From Chryseobacterium jejuense (GTDB taxonomy: Bacteria; Bacteroidota; Bacteroidia; Flavobacteriales; Weeksellaceae), in NCBI RefSeq assembly GCF_017877355.1, contig NZ_JAGIPR010000008.1:124001-188000 (forward strand): a stretch of DNA of 64,000 nucleotides, given 5' to 3'. Every line of letters begins with the position of its first letter. Within the stretch, counting starts at the first letter, position 1. Below the pieces are notes generated by a model. That model ran no database searches. It saw nothing but the letters and a program-made list of their open reading frames with translations, and was not told where the DNA came from. Below, piece after piece: positions 1 through 8,298 of the stretch. Made by a program: the position numbers and the translations under genes.

Positions 1-106
1 TAATATATTTTTCAAAATCTGCGCTAGAAAGTCTTTCCTTAAATGATTTATCATTAAAAACTCTGGCGAACCTCTCTTCAATAGCTATCTGTTGTTCCTG
101 CGGCAT
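1..106 (-). CDS. Probable Crp/Fnr-family regulator, N-terminal 35 codons (partial)
   Basis: An open frame on the minus strand begins with ATG at 106 and runs off the window edge without a stop; it reads MPQEQQIAIEERFARVFND and continues. Only 35 residues are visible, so the family cannot be proven from motifs. The call rests on context: Crp/Fnr-type regulators often sit divergently next to cbb3 oxidase genes in Flavobacteriia, and a perfect TGAT-N4-ATCA box lies 7 bases upstream of this start. If correct, it would control the oxidase genes and itself in response to oxygen or redox state. It could be another short-leader regulator. Confidence 0.5.
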   Translation of the reverse strand, partial: MPQEQQIAIEERFARVFNDKSFKERLSSADFEKYI

Positions 107-111
107 TTTAT

Positions 112-125
112 ATGATATTTATCAC
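112..125. promoter_or_regulatory. FNR-type binding box in the divergent ccoI/regulator promoter region
   Basis: The sequence has TGAT (113-116), four bases, then ATCA (121-124), the exact inner core of the TTGAT-N4-ATCAA site bound by FNR-class proteins. It lies between the divergent partial regulator gene and ccoI, so one site could serve both. Binding by the neighbouring protein is inference. Confidence 0.6.
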
Positions 126-167
126 AAAAATAGAACTTTTTAACTCGATAAACAAAAAAAATTGTTA

Positions 168-175
168 TAATTTTG
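168..175 (+). promoter_or_regulatory. Bacteroidota -7 promoter element for ccoI
   Basis: TAATTTTG matches the TAnnTTTG -7 consensus of Bacteroidota primary sigma factor promoters. It ends 20 bases before the GTG start of ccoI. No convincing -33 TTTG lies at the usual 17-21 base spacing, which fits a promoter that needs an activator; the FNR-type box lies about 43 bases upstream of its start. Confidence 0.4.
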
Positions 176-195
176 TAGTTCAATAATTTAGGGAG

Positions 196-2574
196 GTGAG
201 CGAGAACTGTTTTCATTGTGGTCAAGGGATAGAAAAAGAGAGAATTTTGTTTGATGAAAAGACTTTCTGTTGCAATGGCTGTAAGTCTGTTTATGAAATT
301 CTGAATATAAATAATTTAAGTAATTTCTATGAACTTAATAAAGGGGCAGGAATTCGTCCGAGTGATGAAAGTTCTACCCAATTCGCTTATTTGGACACTC
401 CGGAAATTTTTGAAAAAGTCACCGATTTCTCTGAAGGAAATACCAGCCTTGTTACCTTTAAGATTCCTGTAATTCACTGTTCTTCATGTATCTGGTTATT
501 AGAAAGCCTTCATACCCTTAATCCTTATATTAAATACTCTCAGGTCAACTTCACAAGAAAGACCTTACAGATTTCATTCAACCATAACGATTTGAAATTA
601 AGCGAACTAGCTAATTTTCTAACGAATTTAGGATATAAACCTGTTATCAGCCTTGAAACCGCCGAAAAAAATGTTGACCATCTTGATAAATCTCTTCTTG
701 TAAAATTTGCGATTGCAGGTTTTGCTTTCGGAAACGGAATGTTTTTAGCATTCCCGGAATATGTAGGAGGTGAAGATTACTGGATGGAACATTATAAAGG
801 TCTTTTCAGAGTTCTGATGTTCTTATTGGCATGTCCGGTAGTTTTCTATTCTGCTTCAGACTATTATAAATCTGCATGGTATGGATTAAAAAATAAAATC
901 GTCAATATTGATGTTCCTATTGTATTGGGAATATTAGTTCTTTTCGGAAGAAGTATTTACGAAGTAGCAACAGATTACGGCCCGGGATATTTTGACACGC
1001 TTTGCGGACTTCTGTTCTTCATGTTGATGGGTAAACTGTTCCAGAAAAGAACATACAGCGCTCTTTCTTACGACAGAGATTACAAATCATTCTACCCTAT
1101 TGCTGTAACTAAGGTTGACTTCGAAGGAAAACAGGAAAACATCCTTCTTTCTGAGGTAAAAGTTGGTGACAGAATTTTAGTTAGAAACCAGGAAATCATT
1201 CCGGTAGACGCTATTCTTATCAACGGAGAAGGAAACATCGACAATAGCTTTATTACCGGAGAAAGTGAAAGCATCAGCAAACAACCCGGAGACAAAATTT
1301 TTGCCGGAGGTAAGCAGGTAGGATCATCTTTAGAGCTTGAAGTTATTAAAGATGTAGACCAAAGTTACCTTACTCAACTCTGGAATAAAGAAGCTTTCAA
1401 AAAACACGAGACAGGTCTTGATACGCTGACCAACAACATCAGTAAATATTTCACATTCATTATTTTAGGCATCGCACTTATTTCCGGAATTTATTGGGCA
1501 TTCATCGATTTAGAGAAGATGTTTCAGGTTATTTCAGCAATTCTGATTATTGCATGTCCGTGTGCATTGGCATTGTCCGCACCGTTCACTTTCGGACATA
1601 TTATGAGGATTTTAGGCCGAAATAAGTTTTATGTAAAAGACACTCTAACGATTGAAAAAATCGCAAAATTAGATACGATTGTTTTTGATAAGACCGGAAC
1701 TATTACCCACAGAAAAAAATCAAATATCAAGTATCAGGGTTCCGAAATTAATGAATTCGATCAACTGAACATCAAAACCTTATTAAAAAACTCCAACCAC
1801 CCTCTATCTAAGTCTCTTTATGAATTCATAGAGTTTAACGACAGTTATTTCCCGGTTGAAGACTTCCAGGAAATTTCAGGGAAAGGATATGTAGCCAACA
1901 TAAGAGGAAACGTTTATAAAATTGGTTCTGCCCGTTATAACAATCAGGAACCTAAAAACCTGGAAACTGCTGTTTATATCAGCAAAAATGACGAATTTTT
2001 AGGAAAATTTATCTTTAAGAATGAGTACAGACCTAAACTTAAAGACTTATTTAATAAACTCACCAACTACAAAATATTTATTCTGAGTGGAGATAATTCC
2101 TCAGAAGAAAACCAGCTTAAAGAGCTTATTCCAAACTACAAAGGAATGGCCTTCAACCAAAGCCCGGAAGACAAGCTGAACTACATCAAAAACCTTCAGG
2201 ATCAGCACATGAAAGTGGCTATGCTGGGTGACGGACTGAATGATGCAGGAGCGCTAAAACAGAGTAATGTAGGAATTGCTATTGCAGATGATACCAACAG
2301 CTTTACTCCATCTTCTGATGTTATCATGAACGGTGATAAAGTAGTCACTTTAGACAACTACCTGAACGTCTGCAAAGGCTCCATCACCATTGTGAAAATG
2401 ACATTTATAATCAGTTTTCTTTATAATATCGTCGGGTTAAGTTACGCAGTTACAGGACACATGCATCCGCTTTTCGCGGCTATCATCATGCCGGTAAGCT
2501 CCATCACAGTAGTTACATTTACTACAGTTTCAACTTGGATACTGGGTCGAAAACACTTCAAAAAACAGGCTTAA
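196..2574 (+). CDS. ccoI: CcoI/FixI copper-translocating P1B-type ATPase of cbb3 oxidase assembly
   Basis: A 792-residue inner-membrane copper ATPase that supplies or exports copper needed to mature the cbb3 oxidase. The N-terminus has a cysteine cluster (CFHCG at 5-9, FCCNGC near 24-29) typical of FixI-type proteins, then an HMA-like domain with a C95-S-S-C98 metal site. The membrane core carries the CPC copper motif at 454-456, the actuator TGES loop, the phosphorylated aspartate in DKTGT (D498), and the hinge GDGLND (678-683). The only workable start is GTG at 196, because an in-frame stop lies at 184-186; it sits directly in a GGGAGG stretch. It is the first gene of the cco cluster, with ccoS and ccoNO following. 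Very confident in family; the exact transport direction is known only from homologues. Confidence 0.93.
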   Translation: MSENCFHCGQGIEKERILFDEKTFCCNGCKSVYEILNINNLSNFYELNKGAGIRPSDESSTQFAYLDTPEIFEKVTDFSEGNTSLVTFKIPVIHCSSCIWLLESLHTLNPYIKYSQVNFTRKTLQISFNHNDLKLSELANFLTNLGYKPVISLETAEKNVDHLDKSLLVKFAIAGFAFGNGMFLAFPEYVGGEDYWMEHYKGLFRVLMFLLACPVVFYSASDYYKSAWYGLKNKIVNIDVPIVLGILVLFGRSIYEVATDYGPGYFDTLCGLLFFMLMGKLFQKRTYSALSYDRDYKSFYPIAVTKVDFEGKQENILLSEVKVGDRILVRNQEIIPVDAILINGEGNIDNSFITGESESISKQPGDKIFAGGKQVGSSLELEVIKDVDQSYLTQLWNKEAFKKHETGLDTLTNNISKYFTFIILGIALISGIYWAFIDLEKMFQVISAILIIACPCALALSAPFTFGHIMRILGRNKFYVKDTLTIEKIAKLDTIVFDKTGTITHRKKSNIKYQGSEINEFDQLNIKTLLKNSNHPLSKSLYEFIEFNDSYFPVEDFQEISGKGYVANIRGNVYKIGSARYNNQEPKNLETAVYISKNDEFLGKFIFKNEYRPKLKDLFNKLTNYKIFILSGDNSSEENQLKELIPNYKGMAFNQSPEDKLNYIKNLQDQHMKVAMLGDGLNDAGALKQSNVGIAIADDTNSFTPSSDVIMNGDKVVTLDNYLNVCKGSITIVKMTFIISFLYNIVGLSYAVTGHMHPLFAAIIMPVSSITVVTFTTVSTWILGRKHFKKQA

Positions 2575-2619
2575 ACCCGCTTATTTAGACTGATTTTAAA
2601 TTAGCTGAAATCGGCATTT

Positions 2620-2635
2620 CGTGATGAATGTCATT
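2620..2635. promoter_or_regulatory. Second FNR-like box upstream of ccoS
   Basis: TGAT (2622-2625), four bases, then GTCA (2630-2633): one mismatch from the TGAT-N4-ATCA core found at 112-125. It lies about 56 bases upstream of the likely transcription start for ccoS-ccoNO. This suggests that the second oxidase transcription unit may share the same regulator. Confidence 0.4.
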
Positions 2636-2648
2636 ATTTTTCACTAAA

Positions 2649-2676
2649 TTTGAACCCCGAAAATAGGTTAATTTTG
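2649..2676 (+). promoter_or_regulatory. Candidate promoter for ccoS-ccoNOQP
   Basis: TTTG at 2649-2652 and TAATTTTG at 2669-2676 match the -33 and -7 elements of Bacteroidota promoters, with a rather short 16-base spacer. The -7 element ends only 7 bases before the ccoS start codon, so the transcript would be nearly leaderless. Confidence 0.4.
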
Positions 2677-2683
2677 TTGTCCA

Positions 2684-2893
2684 ATGGATATTCTATATTT
2701 AATGATCGTCTGCAGTGTTTCTTTAGCTGCGATCTTCCTGGTCGTATTTATAGTGTATGCCAAAAAAGGGCAGTTTGAAGATGATGAATCTCCGGCTGTC
2801 AGAATTCTTTTCGATGATGAAGTCAAAGAAAAAAATGAAACTGGCAACAAGGATAAAGACGAAAAAGAAATAGGAGAAAATAATAAAAATTGA
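2684..2893 (+). CDS. ccoS: CcoS, cbb3-type oxidase assembly protein
   Basis: A 69-residue protein with one N-terminal membrane segment (about residues 3-26) followed by the CcoS signature GQFEDDESPAVRILFDDE and a very charged Lys/Glu/Asp tail. CcoS is required to insert heme and copper cofactors into the CcoN subunit. It lies between ccoI and the fused ccoNO gene and ends 21 bases before ccoNO, the usual arrangement. Family length and signature match closely. Confidence 0.92.
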   Translation: MDILYLMIVCSVSLAAIFLVVFIVYAKKGQFEDDESPAVRILFDDEVKEKNETGNKDKDEKEIGENNKN

Positions 2894-2914
2894 GAAAAAT
2901 AGTGAATAGTTGAT

Positions 2915-5176
2915 ATGGAAACACAAAAGTTTAGTTATGACAATAGTATTGTCCGTGCGTTCCTCTATGCAACCATTATCTTTGGTTTCATAGGATTTAC
3001 GTTTGGGCTTACGGCGGCATTAATGCTTTTCTACCCTGAATTACCTGAATTCTTATTCGGTACAGATGATACAACCATTAAAAGTTTAGCATCGGGTAAT
3101 ATTCAAGGGTTAATAAACACTCATGGAGCCTTTGGTTTTGGTAGAATCAGGATGTTGCACACCAATACCGTGATCTTTGCGTTCGTGTGTAATATTGTTT
3201 ATGTAGGGGTATACTACTCTACGCAAAGATTATTGAAGACAAGAATGTACAGTGATACATTATCTTGGATTCACTTCTGGACATGGCAGTTTATGATCGT
3301 TGCTACGTTCATTACGTTCTTTATGGGTATTAATACTTCTAAGGAATATGCTGAACATGAGTGGCCGATCGATATTTTGATTGCGTTCTCATGGATCATT
3401 TTTGGAGTAAACATGATTCTCACTATTTCAAAGAGAAGAGTAAGACACCTTTATGTTGCTATTTGGTTCTATCTTGGAACTTGGGTAGCAGTAGCAATGC
3501 TTCACATCTTCAACAACCTTGAAGTTCCATTATCTTTCTCTGGCTGGAAGTCTTATTCTGCTTATGCAGGAGCAAAAGATGCCATCGTACAATGGTGGTA
3601 TGGTCACAATGCGGTAGCATTCGTATTGACAACTCCGGTTCTAGGTTTAATGTATTACTTCTTACCGAAAGCAGCAGACAGACCTGTATTCTCATATAAA
3701 CTGTCTATTATTCACTTTTGGTCACTAATCTTCGTATATATCTGGGCTGGTCCTCACCACCTTCAGTATACCGCTCTACCAGCATGGGCACAGGCAGTAG
3801 GAACAGGTTTCTCTATCATGCTTATCGCACCATCTTGGGGAGGAATGTTAAATGGTCTTCTTACCTTAAGAGGAGCTTGGGATAAAGTGAGAGAAAATCC
3901 TATCCTTAAGTTCTTCGTAGTAGCTGTTACTTGTTATGGTATGGCAACATTTGAAGGACCGCTTTTAGCAACTAAAAACATCAACAAAATTGGTCACTTT
4001 ACAGACTGGGTTATCGGTCACGTACACTTAGGAGCTCTTGGATGGAATGGTTTCATGGCATTCGGGGTTATCTATTACTTGGTACCTATTATGTGGAGAA
4101 CAAAAATTTGGTCTGTAAAATTAGCTAACTGGCACTTCTGGTTAGGAACATTAGGAATTATTTTCTATGCAGTACCAATGTATATTTCAGGATTCACACA
4201 AGGATTAATGTGGAAACAATTCAACCCGGACGGAACATTATTATGGAAAAACTGGTTGGATACAGTAACTGCAATTATTCCTTACTTTAAAATGAGATTC
4301 TTAGGAGGTATATTCTATATTTCAGGAGCTATCCTAATGATCGTTAACGTAATTGCTACCGTAAGAAAAGGATCGTTCCAGAAAGAAGTTCCTGCTGAAG
4401 CACCTGCATTAGCAAATATCGGAAACAAACGTAAAGAAGGAGAAGGATTCCACCTTTGGTTAGAAAGAATGCCAATGCTTTTAACAGTATTATCATTATG
4501 TACTATTTCCATCGGAAGTATGGTAGAAATTATTCCTACTCTATCACTTAAGAAAAGTGTACCTACCATTTCAGCAGTGAAGCCTTATTCTCCGCTTGAA
4601 CTTGAAGGTAGAGATATTTATATCCGTGAAGGATGTAACGCTTGCCACTCTCAGATGATCAGACCGTTCAGAGATGAGATTACAAGATTTAACGGTAAAA
4701 ACGGACAGTACTCTAAAGCAGGGGAATTCGTATACGACAGACCATTCCTTTGGGGATCTAAGAGAACAGGACCGGATTTACATAGAGAAGGTGGTAAAAA
4801 CCCAAGTTCTTGGCACTACAAGCATATGTATAACCCAAGATCTACATCTGCAGGTTCTATTATGCCTCGTTACCCTTGGTTAATTGCTACTAACTTAGAC
4901 AGATCTAAAATGGTAGATAAGATGAAGCTTATGAAGAATACATTTGATGTACCTTATACAAAAGCTCAAATCGATTCTGCAGATAAGTGGGCAGACAACC
5001 AATCGGCTAAAATTGTAAAAGATATCTTCTCTGAAGCAAATGACTTGAAAGAGGCTTATGCTAAGAAACCTCAGGGAGAATTAGAGAAAAAAGAAATTAT
5101 AGCTCTTATTTCTTACCTACAGAGATTAGGAACAGATATTAAAACAACTGAAATTAAAACAGCAAGTAATAACTAA
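2915..5176 (+). CDS. ccoN: Fused CcoN-CcoO cbb3 cytochrome c oxidase subunits I/II
   Basis: A 753-residue fusion of the catalytic CcoN subunit and the monoheme CcoO subunit of the high-affinity cbb3 terminal oxidase. The CcoN part (about 1-480) is polytopic and shows the metal ligands: H82 and H371 for low-spin heme b, H369 for heme b3, and H231 plus H281-H282 for CuB. The CcoO part (about 500-753) carries one heme c site, C574-N-A-C577-H578, and the region ending in SIMPRYPWL that supplies the axial methionine. In Proteobacteria these are two genes; the fusion is usual in Bacteroidota. It reduces oxygen to water and conserves energy at low oxygen. ccoQ follows 17 bases later. Confidence 0.95.
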   Translation: METQKFSYDNSIVRAFLYATIIFGFIGFTFGLTAALMLFYPELPEFLFGTDDTTIKSLASGNIQGLINTHGAFGFGRIRMLHTNTVIFAFVCNIVYVGVYYSTQRLLKTRMYSDTLSWIHFWTWQFMIVATFITFFMGINTSKEYAEHEWPIDILIAFSWIIFGVNMILTISKRRVRHLYVAIWFYLGTWVAVAMLHIFNNLEVPLSFSGWKSYSAYAGAKDAIVQWWYGHNAVAFVLTTPVLGLMYYFLPKAADRPVFSYKLSIIHFWSLIFVYIWAGPHHLQYTALPAWAQAVGTGFSIMLIAPSWGGMLNGLLTLRGAWDKVRENPILKFFVVAVTCYGMATFEGPLLATKNINKIGHFTDWVIGHVHLGALGWNGFMAFGVIYYLVPIMWRTKIWSVKLANWHFWLGTLGIIFYAVPMYISGFTQGLMWKQFNPDGTLLWKNWLDTVTAIIPYFKMRFLGGIFYISGAILMIVNVIATVRKGSFQKEVPAEAPALANIGNKRKEGEGFHLWLERMPMLLTVLSLCTISIGSMVEIIPTLSLKKSVPTISAVKPYSPLELEGRDIYIREGCNACHSQMIRPFRDEITRFNGKNGQYSKAGEFVYDRPFLWGSKRTGPDLHREGGKNPSSWHYKHMYNPRSTSAGSIMPRYPWLIATNLDRSKMVDKMKLMKNTFDVPYTKAQIDSADKWADNQSAKIVKDIFSEANDLKEAYAKKPQGELEKKEIIALISYLQRLGTDIKTTEIKTASNN

Positions 5177-5193
5177 AACATTAAAAGGTTAGT

Positions 5194-5394
5194 ATGATTC
5201 CTCAGAACTTTAAAGATATATTATCCAATACAGAAAATGCTGGCTTCTACCAGACCCTGGCTCTGATTTTCTTTATGCTGTTCTTCGTAGCTCTGGTAAT
5301 CTATGTTTTTAGCAAGCCTAAGAAATATTACAAAGAGGAAGAAGAAGCTCCCCTTGGAGAGGATGAAGACGACGATTTTAATTTAAAAAATTAA
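5194..5394 (+). CDS. ccoQ: CcoQ-like small cbb3 oxidase subunit
   Basis: A 66-residue protein with one membrane helix (about 22-40, rich in Phe, Leu and Val), then SKPKKYYKEEEEAP and a strongly acidic tail. Size, topology and position between ccoNO and ccoP match CcoQ/FixQ, which stabilises the oxidase complex. Sequence conservation in this family is weak, so the call depends on context as well as topology. It starts 17 bases after ccoNO and ends 10 bases before ccoP. Confidence 0.85.
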   Translation: MIPQNFKDILSNTENAGFYQTLALIFFMLFFVALVIYVFSKPKKYYKEEEEAPLGEDEDDDFNLKN

Positions 5395-5404
5395 ACTATT
5401 TTTT

Positions 5405-6286
5405 ATGAAACAAAGAACACCTGTTGTTGTAAACATCTTGATAATAATCGGACTTTTAATAGTTTTTTATTATTTGTTTGTGCAGAGCTACGCGTTCCTA
5501 GCTTCGCCTTACTTCTGGGGAACTGTTGTTATTGGTAGTATCCTTGCCTTTATCCACAGTGCTATTGGAGACTTGATTGAAAACAACAAATTCAAAAAAT
5601 TATCTCCGGAAGAGAAAGCGGCTTATTTAGCTGAAAAGAAAATTCCTTTCTTCAAAAGAATGTATGAAGCGGCCTTCAAAAAGCAATCTGATACAGAAGA
5701 AAAAGATATCCTTATTGACCATGGATTCGATGGAATCATGGAGTTGGATAACCAATTACCAAAATGGTGGGTAGGTTTATTCTACTTTGGGACTGCTTTT
5801 TGTATTGTATATATTGCAGCATATTCATTTACAGATTTTGCTCACCCGTTAAGCGAGTATGAAAAAGAATATAAAGAGCAATTGGCAAGCATTGCAGCTT
5901 ATGAAGCGAGCCAGCCGCCTGTAACTATTGAAACTGCTAAATATTCAGCAGATAACATTGCAGAAGGTAAAGAATTATTCAAAACAAACTGTGCATCTTG
6001 TCACAAAGAAGATGGTAGTGGAGGTATCGGTCCAAACTTAACGGATAATCACTGGATCAACATGCCAGAGAAGACGTTATTCAAAAACGTATTCCATATG
6101 GACTGGAATGGTTCTCCTACTAACCCTGCGATGAGAGCATTCGGTAAAAACGGAGAAGTTTCTGGAGCTGAAATTGAAAAGATTGCAGCGTATGTATATC
6201 ACATCAACCAGGAATTACCACCAGTAACTCCGGCTCAAGGAGGAGCTGCTCCTCAAGGAACTGAAGCACACTGGGAAAAAGAATAA
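5405..6286 (+). CDS. ccoP: CcoP, cytochrome c subunit III of cbb3 oxidase (single heme)
   Basis: A 293-residue membrane-anchored cytochrome c that passes electrons to CcoO/CcoN. Two hydrophobic segments lie near residues 8-55, followed by a soluble stretch and a CcoP_N-like segment around DNQLPKWWVGLFYFGTAF, then a periplasmic cytochrome c domain. That domain has one heme site, C196-A-S-C199-H200, followed by GGIGPNLTDNHW. Proteobacterial CcoP usually has two heme c sites; I find only one CxxCH in the whole protein. The C-terminal tail is Pro/Gly/Ala rich. It is the last oxidase gene before the hairpin at 6309-6367. Confidence 0.93.
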   Translation: MKQRTPVVVNILIIIGLLIVFYYLFVQSYAFLASPYFWGTVVIGSILAFIHSAIGDLIENNKFKKLSPEEKAAYLAEKKIPFFKRMYEAAFKKQSDTEEKDILIDHGFDGIMELDNQLPKWWVGLFYFGTAFCIVYIAAYSFTDFAHPLSEYEKEYKEQLASIAAYEASQPPVTIETAKYSADNIAEGKELFKTNCASCHKEDGSGGIGPNLTDNHWINMPEKTLFKNVFHMDWNGSPTNPAMRAFGKNGEVSGAEIEKIAAYVYHINQELPPVTPAQGGAAPQGTEAHWEKE

Positions 6287-6308
6287 TCTAAAAAATTAGA
6301 AACATATG

Positions 6309-6367
6309 AAAAAAACATAATTTGTTATTACCTTAAAAATAGTAACGAATTATGTTTTTTCTTTTTT
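6309..6367 (+). terminator. Long hairpin with T-tract after ccoP
   Basis: The arms 6309-6330 and 6340-6360 pair over about 20 bases (AACATAATTTG against its complement), with two G-U wobbles, and are followed by T6-C-T6. This is a strong intrinsic terminator or attenuator between ccoP and ccoG, which starts 15 bases later on the same strand. Confidence 0.75.
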
Positions 6368-6381
6368 AAATATATTACAAT

Positions 6382-7836
6382 ATGTCAGACATAGAAGAAA
6401 TAGAAGTACGAGGCGGACAGGGACAGGTTCTGGACCCTGAAACTTACAGAGATTCTATAGGGACAATGGAGCAATCCGGTAAAAGAAGATGGGTATTTCC
6501 ACGAAAACCAAAAGGAAAATACACTAACTATAGAAACATTGTAAGCTATCTATTACTAATTATTTATTTTTCATTACCATTCATCAAAATCAATGGTAAT
6601 CCATTATTGTTATTCAATGTGATAGACAGAGAGTTTTTCATTTTTGGACAACCTTTCTATCCACAGGACTTTTTTATCCTTACTTTAGGTGCCATCGCAT
6701 CATTAATCTTTATTATCGTTTTTACGATTGCATTCGGAAGAATTTTCTGCGGGTGGATTTGCCCTCAGACAATTTTTATGGAATCTATCTTCCGTAAAAT
6801 CGAATATCTGATTGAAGGTGATCGAAACAAGCAAATGAAGCTGGACAGACAGGAATGGAACAGTGAGAAGATCTGGAAAAGAACTTTAAAATGGTCTGTT
6901 TACATTGTTATTTCATTAATCATTACTCACTTTATGTTCATGTATATTGTGGGCTATGAAGAAGTATTCAAGATTGTGTCTGAAGGGCCATTTGCGCATC
7001 CTACCAATTTTATAGTAATGATTCTCCTTACCGCAGCATTTTACTTTGTATTTGCATGGTTCAGAGAACAAGTATGTACATTGGTTTGTCCATATGGTAG
7101 ACTTCAGGGCGTATTAATTGATAAAGATACCATCAATGTCTTCTATGACTTCAAAAGAGGGGAAGGAAGATCAAAATGGAGAAAGGGAGAAGATCGAAAA
7201 GCTGCAGGTAAAGGAGATTGTATTGATTGTCATCAGTGTGTAGTGGTATGTCCTACCGGAATTGATATTAGAGACGGACAACAGTTGGAATGTATCAACT
7301 GTACAGCATGTATTGATGCCTGCGATGAAGTCATGGAAAAAGTAGGCCTTCCGAAAGGTCTCATCAGATATGCTTCTGAAAATGAAATTGAAAAAGAAAT
7401 TCCATTCAAGTTTACCGGAAGAATGAAAGGATTCAGTATCTTCTTATTCCTTTTGGTAGGATTCTTAGGGTATCTGCTTTACAGCCGTGGAGAAATGGAA
7501 GCTAAATTCATTAAACCGGCAGGAAGTACATTCTTTGTGAAAGAAGGAAAAATTATCAATACCTATAATTATACCTTCCTGAATAAAACCAATGAGAAGA
7601 AAATGGTTACCATCAAGGTAATTGCACCTGCTCATGGAGAGATTACTTATAGTGCTTCAAGTAAAATTCCTGTAGACAGGGATAAAATATCCAAAGGAAC
7701 AATTAATATCAGCTTCCCGGAAGATGAAATGAAGCTTTCTAAACAGAACATCACAATCGGAGTTTATGACATGAAAGGTAAGCTTATCGATTCTTATCAA
7801 ACTTATTTTGAAGGACCATTCAAATTACAATTTTAA
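6382..7836 (+). CDS. ccoG: CcoG/RdxA/FixG, iron-sulfur copper-reducing factor for cbb3 assembly
   Basis: A 484-residue polytopic membrane protein with NapH-like cysteine pairs in membrane segments (CGWICP and CTLVCPYGRLQG) and a classic two-cluster ferredoxin domain (CIDCHQCVVVCPTG, then CINCTACIDACDEVM). The C-terminal third is a periplasmic Ig-like IG_FixG domain. CcoG is a Cu(II)-reducing, Fe-S protein that helps deliver copper to the cbb3 oxidase. It starts after the hairpin that follows ccoP and is followed 9 bases later by the fixH gene, so ccoG, fixH and the SafE gene look like one unit. Confidence 0.94.
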   Translation: MSDIEEIEVRGGQGQVLDPETYRDSIGTMEQSGKRRWVFPRKPKGKYTNYRNIVSYLLLIIYFSLPFIKINGNPLLLFNVIDREFFIFGQPFYPQDFFILTLGAIASLIFIIVFTIAFGRIFCGWICPQTIFMESIFRKIEYLIEGDRNKQMKLDRQEWNSEKIWKRTLKWSVYIVISLIITHFMFMYIVGYEEVFKIVSEGPFAHPTNFIVMILLTAAFYFVFAWFREQVCTLVCPYGRLQGVLIDKDTINVFYDFKRGEGRSKWRKGEDRKAAGKGDCIDCHQCVVVCPTGIDIRDGQQLECINCTACIDACDEVMEKVGLPKGLIRYASENEIEKEIPFKFTGRMKGFSIFLFLLVGFLGYLLYSRGEMEAKFIKPAGSTFFVKEGKIINTYNYTFLNKTNEKKMVTIKVIAPAHGEITYSASSKIPVDRDKISKGTINISFPEDEMKLSKQNITIGVYDMKGKLIDSYQTYFEGPFKLQF

Positions 7837-7845
7837 TTAGACAAA

Positions 7846-8298
7846 ATGAAGAACTTTAGTTGGGGACACGGTGTTGTAATTGCATTATTAGCATTTATTA
7901 TTTTCATATTATCCATGTTGTTTCTTTTCCCGAACGGGCAAAAAAACTCTGAAATGGTAACAGATAATTATTACGAAGAGGAATTGCAGTACCAGGATGT
8001 AATTGATTCTAAGAAAAGAGCTGACGAACTGCAGGAAAAACCTGTATTCAGCCAAGACACCAATGGAATTAAAATCACTTTTCCAAAGGATTATACTCAT
8101 TCAAACACAACGGTAAAATTTGTTTTAAACAGAACCGACGACCAGAATTTAGATATCAAAAAATCTGTAGAACTTGATGCCAACAACACTTTCATTATCC
8201 CTGCACAGGTATTGAAAATGGGTAACTATACCTTAAGACTGAGCTGGACAAAAGATAAAACAGACTATAGAATGGATTATGATGTGATATGGAAATAG
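7846..8298 (+). CDS. FixH/CcoH-family cbb3 oxidase assembly protein
   Basis: A 150-residue protein with one N-terminal membrane helix (about 6-28) and a periplasmic FixH domain: the segment NSEMVTDNYYEEELQYQDVID is typical, followed by a beta-rich domain ending in DYDVIWK. CcoH/FixH binds the assembling oxidase and is needed for its stability. It sits directly between ccoG and the SafE gene and overlaps the latter by 10 bases, which indicates translational coupling. Confidence 0.88.
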   Translation: MKNFSWGHGVVIALLAFIIFILSMLFLFPNGQKNSEMVTDNYYEEELQYQDVIDSKKRADELQEKPVFSQDTNGIKITFPKDYTHSNTTVKFVLNRTDDQNLDIKKSVELDANNTFIIPAQVLKMGNYTLRLSWTKDKTDYRMDYDVIWK

